Source of the DNA: Corynebacterium parakroppenstedtii
GTDB taxonomy: Bacteria; Actinomycetota; Actinomycetes; Mycobacteriales; Mycobacteriaceae
Length of the DNA stretch: 64,000 nucleotides
Direction: 5' to 3'
NCBI RefSeq assembly: GCF_019754935.1
Contig: NZ_JAGSOA010000001.1
Location: forward strand, 1,240,001 to 1,304,000
The notes beneath the pieces were generated by a model. That model made no database searches. It saw nothing but the letters and a program-made list of their open reading frames with translations, and was not told the origin of the DNA. The stretch's first letter is position 1. Every line of letters starts with the position of its first letter. The translations under genes and the position numbers were made by a program. Below are positions 60,839-64,000 of this stretch, piece by piece.

Positions 60839-61876
60839 TTATGCCGCGCCGTGGTGTAAGCGCTCGTGCCCGCTGTGGTCCTTCGCTTCCAACTGGAATG
60901 TGGTGTGCTTGATGGCCACCGGGAAGTGCTGGGCCGTGCAATCTTCCAGGGTGTGAAGAATCCGGTGGTGCTCGGCCGCGGAGAGACCACTATCCACCGC
61001 CACGTGCGCGGTTAACGCCACCACACCCGTGCTGATGGTGTTGATGTGGAGGTCATGGCAATCCTTCACCCCATCGACGCCGCAAATATGTTCGCGCACA
61101 TCATCGAGGTCAATTTCGTCGGGGGTGGCCTCCATCAGGATTCGGATCGCTGTGCGGAGGAGGGTGAACGCGCGCGGAACCATCAGCGCAACGATAAACA
61201 GGGACGCGATCGAGTCCGCGCGAACCCACCCCGTCGCTAGTCCGATAATGGCGGCAAGAATGACAGCCAGCGAGCCCAAAGCGTCGTTAACTACCTCTAG
61301 AAATGCGGCGCGCATATTGAGCGAACTTTCGCGCCCACCTGCCAAAATGATAATCGACGCGGCGTTGGCCACCAGGCCAATAGTTCCGATGATGAGCATG
61401 GGCAACGGTTCAACATCAGGTTGGTTAATGAGGTGGGATATGCCCTCCACCGCGACGACTCCGCAGATAATGATCAGCATCCCTGCCTGCAATGCGGCGG
61501 CAAGTACTTCCGCCCGCGACCATCCCCACGTGAAGCGGTTATTGCGTGGCCGCTGCGACAAATGCACAGCGATCAGGGCGATAACCAGGCCCGACGAGTC
61601 AACCAACATATGGCCGGCATCGGCCGCGAGGGCCAGCGACCCGGAGATCCACGCACCGATAAGCTCTGCGAGCAGGATTGTTGCCGTGACCGCGAGGGCG
61701 GCAATCAAGCGCCCCCGTGACGAAGCACCGTGATCGTGCGTGTGCCCGTGAGAGTGCCCGTGGCTGTGGCTATGAATGTGGCTGTGGCCCGGCCCGTGCT
61801 CATGACCGTGCTCAACCCCATGATCGTGATGGTTTGCCTCCACGTGGTCGTGTCCGGGGGGCATGTTGTGAGCCAT
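60839..61876 (-). CDS. Cation diffusion facilitator (zinc/cobalt/cadmium exporter, CzcD-like)
   Basis: 345 residues from the ATG at 61876 (TTTGGAGA upstream). The first 45 residues are a His-rich metal-binding tail. Six membrane helices follow, with ALAADAGHMLVDSSG (H-x-x-x-D) and LEVVNDALGS (N-D) forming the transport site, and a C-terminal cytoplasmic domain. It exports Zn2+ or similar ions in exchange for protons. Confidence 0.92.
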   Translation of the reverse strand: MAHNMPPGHDHVEANHHDHGVEHGHEHGPGHSHIHSHSHGHSHGHTHDHGASSRGRLIAALAVTATILLAELIGAWISGSLALAADAGHMLVDSSGLVIALIAVHLSQRPRNNRFTWGWSRAEVLAAALQAGMLIIICGVVAVEGISHLINQPDVEPLPMLIIGTIGLVANAASIIILAGGRESSLNMRAAFLEVVNDALGSLAVILAAIIGLATGWVRADSIASLFIVALMVPRAFTLLRTAIRILMEATPDEIDLDDVREHICGVDGVKDCHDLHINTISTGVVALTAHVAVDSGLSAAEHHRILHTLEDCTAQHFPVAIKHTTFQLEAKDHSGHERLHHGAA

Positions 61877-62309
61877 GATCGTCTCCAAAGAAGTATTCGG
61901 GCACCAGAAGAGGTATTCAAGCAATAGTGAGCGCTATGACATGGCAGCCGTCATCGGCCATAGCGCTCGACACCGTCACGCTCTCCGCCGCGGCCATAGT
62001 CACCACGCGAGTTTGTTTTCAATAGTGCCATCGTCATTTTCAATAATTTTGACCCTAACACCTACTCACCCGCTTCAACAAGGTATTTTTCTAAATTAGC
62101 TTTAGCTCACACTCTCTCTGTATCGCCACGACTATGCCACCATATTTTCATTAAGCAATCGCGGCCACTCCATCACAGGCCAACCCACTCCGATATTCCC
62201 CACTCCAAGGCCAATTCCCGCAGCGTGGAATTCTGACCTGCAACTGATACCCTGGGAAACTGTTTATTGTCTGTTTATGTCCACTTAAACCCACAGGTGT
62301 TGATGCTTC
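61877..62309. other. Intergenic region between CDF and MrpA genes
   Basis: About 430 bp without a gene. It holds an inverted repeat at 61929-61968 close to the CDF start, and AT-rich sequence that should include the promoters of both divergent genes. Confidence 0.4.
61929..61968. promoter_or_regulatory. Inverted repeat upstream of the CDF exporter
   Basis: GAGCGCTATG (61929-61938) and CATAGCGCTC (61959-61968) are perfect inverted copies about 50 bp upstream of the CDF start. They may be an operator or a leader hairpin. Confidence 0.45.
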
Positions 62310-64000
62310 GTGGAGCTTGTAGCGATCCCCTTGTTCGTGGTGCTCGCCCTCATCCTGGTTCCCCTGTTCGTTCGGTTACTTGACCGCAACGCAGGGTGGC
62401 CCCTAGCCCTTATTTTCATCGCGTCCGCCACCCCGCTCCTCCGGAAGTTGCCCGACATTATCGACGGCAATCCCTGGACCTGGAAGGTCACATGGATTAA
62501 GGACTTCCTACCCAACGGCGCCGACGTGATCTTCTCACTCCGCGCCGACGCCTTATCTACATTCTTCGCCCTGCTCGCGTTGGGCATCGGCGCAGCCGTG
62601 TTCATTTACTCAACGCGGTATTTACATGGCGGCCATGGATCCATGAGCTTCTACCTGCTCATGACAGCTTTCATGGCCGCCGTCGTCACCCTTGTTCTTG
62701 CCGACGACGTCATCCTGATGTTTATCTCGTGGGAGCTCGTGTCACTGGCGTCGTTCTTCCTGATCGCGCGGTCTGGCCCCGGCGGCGAGCTGAGATCGAT
62801 GCGCACGATCATTCTGACGTTCTTTGGTGGGCTCACGCTGCTGACCAGTTTGGGTATTAGCGCTGGTGTGACGGGAACGACCAGCCTGTCGGGGATTATT
62901 CATTCGCCGGAATGGGCACATCACCCCGCGTTGCTGTCAGTCATTGCCGTGTTGATTGCGACGTCGGCGTGCACGAAGTCGGCGCAGTTCCCCTTCCACT
63001 TCTGGCTCCCCGAGGCGATGGCGGCAGATACTCCGGTGTCCGCCTTCCTCCACGCGGCAGCCGTCGTGAAAGCGGGTATTTACCTGCTCCTACGCTTTTC
63101 CGCTCTCTTCCATGACGACGCGTGGTGGCGCGGTGTGCTCATTATCGTCGGCATGTTCACCGCGATTATGGCAGCGCTTTTTGCCCTGCAGAAGAATGAT
63201 CTGAAGAAACTGACCGCGTACTCAACGGTGTCTCAGCTGGGCTGGATTGTGTGCACCATTGGTATTGGTACACCGCTCGCCATGGCCGCCGCGGTGGTTC
63301 ACACGCTGGCACACGCATTGTTCAAATCCAGCCTGTTCATGCTGATTGGTGTGGTAGACCACCAAACCGGGACGCGCGATATTCGCCGGTTGGGGCCGAT
63401 CTGGCGCGTCATGCCGTGGACATTCGGCATGGCACTCATCGCCGCGACGTCCATGGCCGCGGTCCCGCCACTGTTCGGCTTCATCTCCAAAGAGGGCATG
63501 TTGGATGCCATGCTGGAAGGTGAACTGGCCACCCCGGCCACCGCGCTCCTGCTCGTCTGCGCTGCTGTGGGTGCGATCCTGACCTTCGCCTACTCCTACC
63601 GCTACATTTTCGGCGGTTTCGTCGACGGAAAACGCGACGTCAGCGACGTCCACGAAGCACCCCTGTCCTTGTGGCTCCCCGCGGCGATCCCCGGTTTCCT
63701 GTCCCTACCGCTGGGCTTTGTCCCCGGCTTCATGGATTCCTTCGTGGATGCCGCCGCGGATTCCGCGCTGAGCACACACCACGCGACGCACACTCACCTC
63801 GCCTTGTTCCACGGCATCAACGTGCCACTGGTGATCAGCGTCGTCGTCATCGTCGTTGGTATCACCTGTGTCGTGTTCCGTAAGGCTATTGCGCGGGTTC
63901 TCGTCGGCAAGGAACTATCCCCTTTCACAGGAGCTCACGTGCTCCAGGGGATCATCACCGGCGGTTCTCGCTGGGGCAAACTGGGTGGTTCCATGGCGGA
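62310..64000 (+). CDS. MrpA/MnhA-type Na+/H+ antiporter subunit (runs off the window)
   Basis: Open from the GTG at 62310 to the window end, over 560 codons. It is a NuoL-like multi-helix protein, with FISWELVSLASFFLIARSG, TKSAQFPFHFWLPEAMA, ADTPVSAFLHAAAVVKAG and LKKLTAYSTVSQLGW, typical of proton_antipo_M subunits. The A subunit is likely, since it is at the start of a probable mrp operon. The family exports Na+ for pH and salt balance. The end and neighbouring subunits are outside the window. Confidence 0.9.
   Translation, partial: MELVAIPLFVVLALILVPLFVRLLDRNAGWPLALIFIASATPLLRKLPDIIDGNPWTWKVTWIKDFLPNGADVIFSLRADALSTFFALLALGIGAAVFIYSTRYLHGGHGSMSFYLLMTAFMAAVVTLVLADDVILMFISWELVSLASFFLIARSGPGGELRSMRTIILTFFGGLTLLTSLGISAGVTGTTSLSGIIHSPEWAHHPALLSVIAVLIATSACTKSAQFPFHFWLPEAMAADTPVSAFLHAAAVVKAGIYLLLRFSALFHDDAWWRGVLIIVGMFTAIMAALFALQKNDLKKLTAYSTVSQLGWIVCTIGIGTPLAMAAAVVHTLAHALFKSSLFMLIGVVDHQTGTRDIRRLGPIWRVMPWTFGMALIAATSMAAVPPLFGFISKEGMLDAMLEGELATPATALLLVCAAVGAILTFAYSYRYIFGGFVDGKRDVSDVHEAPLSLWLPAAIPGFLSLPLGFVPGFMDSFVDAAADSALSTHHATHTHLALFHGINVPLVISVVVIVVGITCVVFRKAIARVLVGKELSPFTGAHVLQGIITGGSRWGKLGGSMA

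Overview
The window looks like a chromosome segment of a lipophilic Corynebacterium, most likely of the C. kroppenstedtii group. The evidence is a long backbone in actinobacterial gene order (topA, cspA, DUF1998 helicase, Tad pilus genes, holin-X protein, EphE, MarP, Nudix, TlpA, nth, glxR, MBL hydrolase, ridA, DUF4177, whiB, ponA, metallophosphoesterase), the close match to corynebacterial GlxR, many exported lipases and an exported GH1 beta-glucosidase. That group is lipid-requiring and esculin-positive. The species call is inference.

Region 1 (1-26.5 kb) is accessory. It opens with a fatty-acid cluster: a partial acyl-CoA synthetase, a self-sufficient CYP102 (P450-BM3 type) hydroxylase and a secreted GDSL lipase. 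From about 5.7 to 16.7 kb it becomes a patchwork of insertion sequences (two damaged IS3 elements, an IS110 truncated by an IS1249), two unknown membrane proteins, a ParA-like ATPase coupled to a HEPN-like protein, and two decayed GDSL lipase copies. An oleate hydratase follows at 17-18.8 kb. Then come a VOC protein, a TipA-type MerR regulator and a medium-chain oxidoreductase, an AlbA_2-domain protein bracketed by 76-bp direct repeats, the beta-glucosidase and a lipase.

Region 2 (26.5-55 kb) is conserved backbone: topA, cspA, two secreted serine hydrolases, the helicase, and a translationally coupled Tad locus with overlapping stop/start codons, in which one TadE-like gene carries an in-frame stop. 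After it come the MarP-Nudix-TlpA-Nth operon, glxR, the MBL/RidA/DUF4177 block, WhiB, a class A penicillin-binding protein, a YqeY protein, a metallophosphoesterase and tRNA-Pro(CGG).

Region 3 (55-64 kb) holds an IsdG/MhuD-type heme monooxygenase with a DtxR-like box, a DUF4442 protein, an aldo/keto reductase overlapping a ClC transporter, a secreted lipase, a CDF zinc exporter and the start of an MrpA-type antiporter subunit that leaves the window.

Together the genes suggest a lipid-scavenging lifestyle: exported lipases and cutinase release fatty acids, which are activated, hydroxylated or hydrated by FadD, CYP102 and oleate hydratase. The best candidate for a little-described system is the ParA-HEPN pair at 13.2-15.0 kb.
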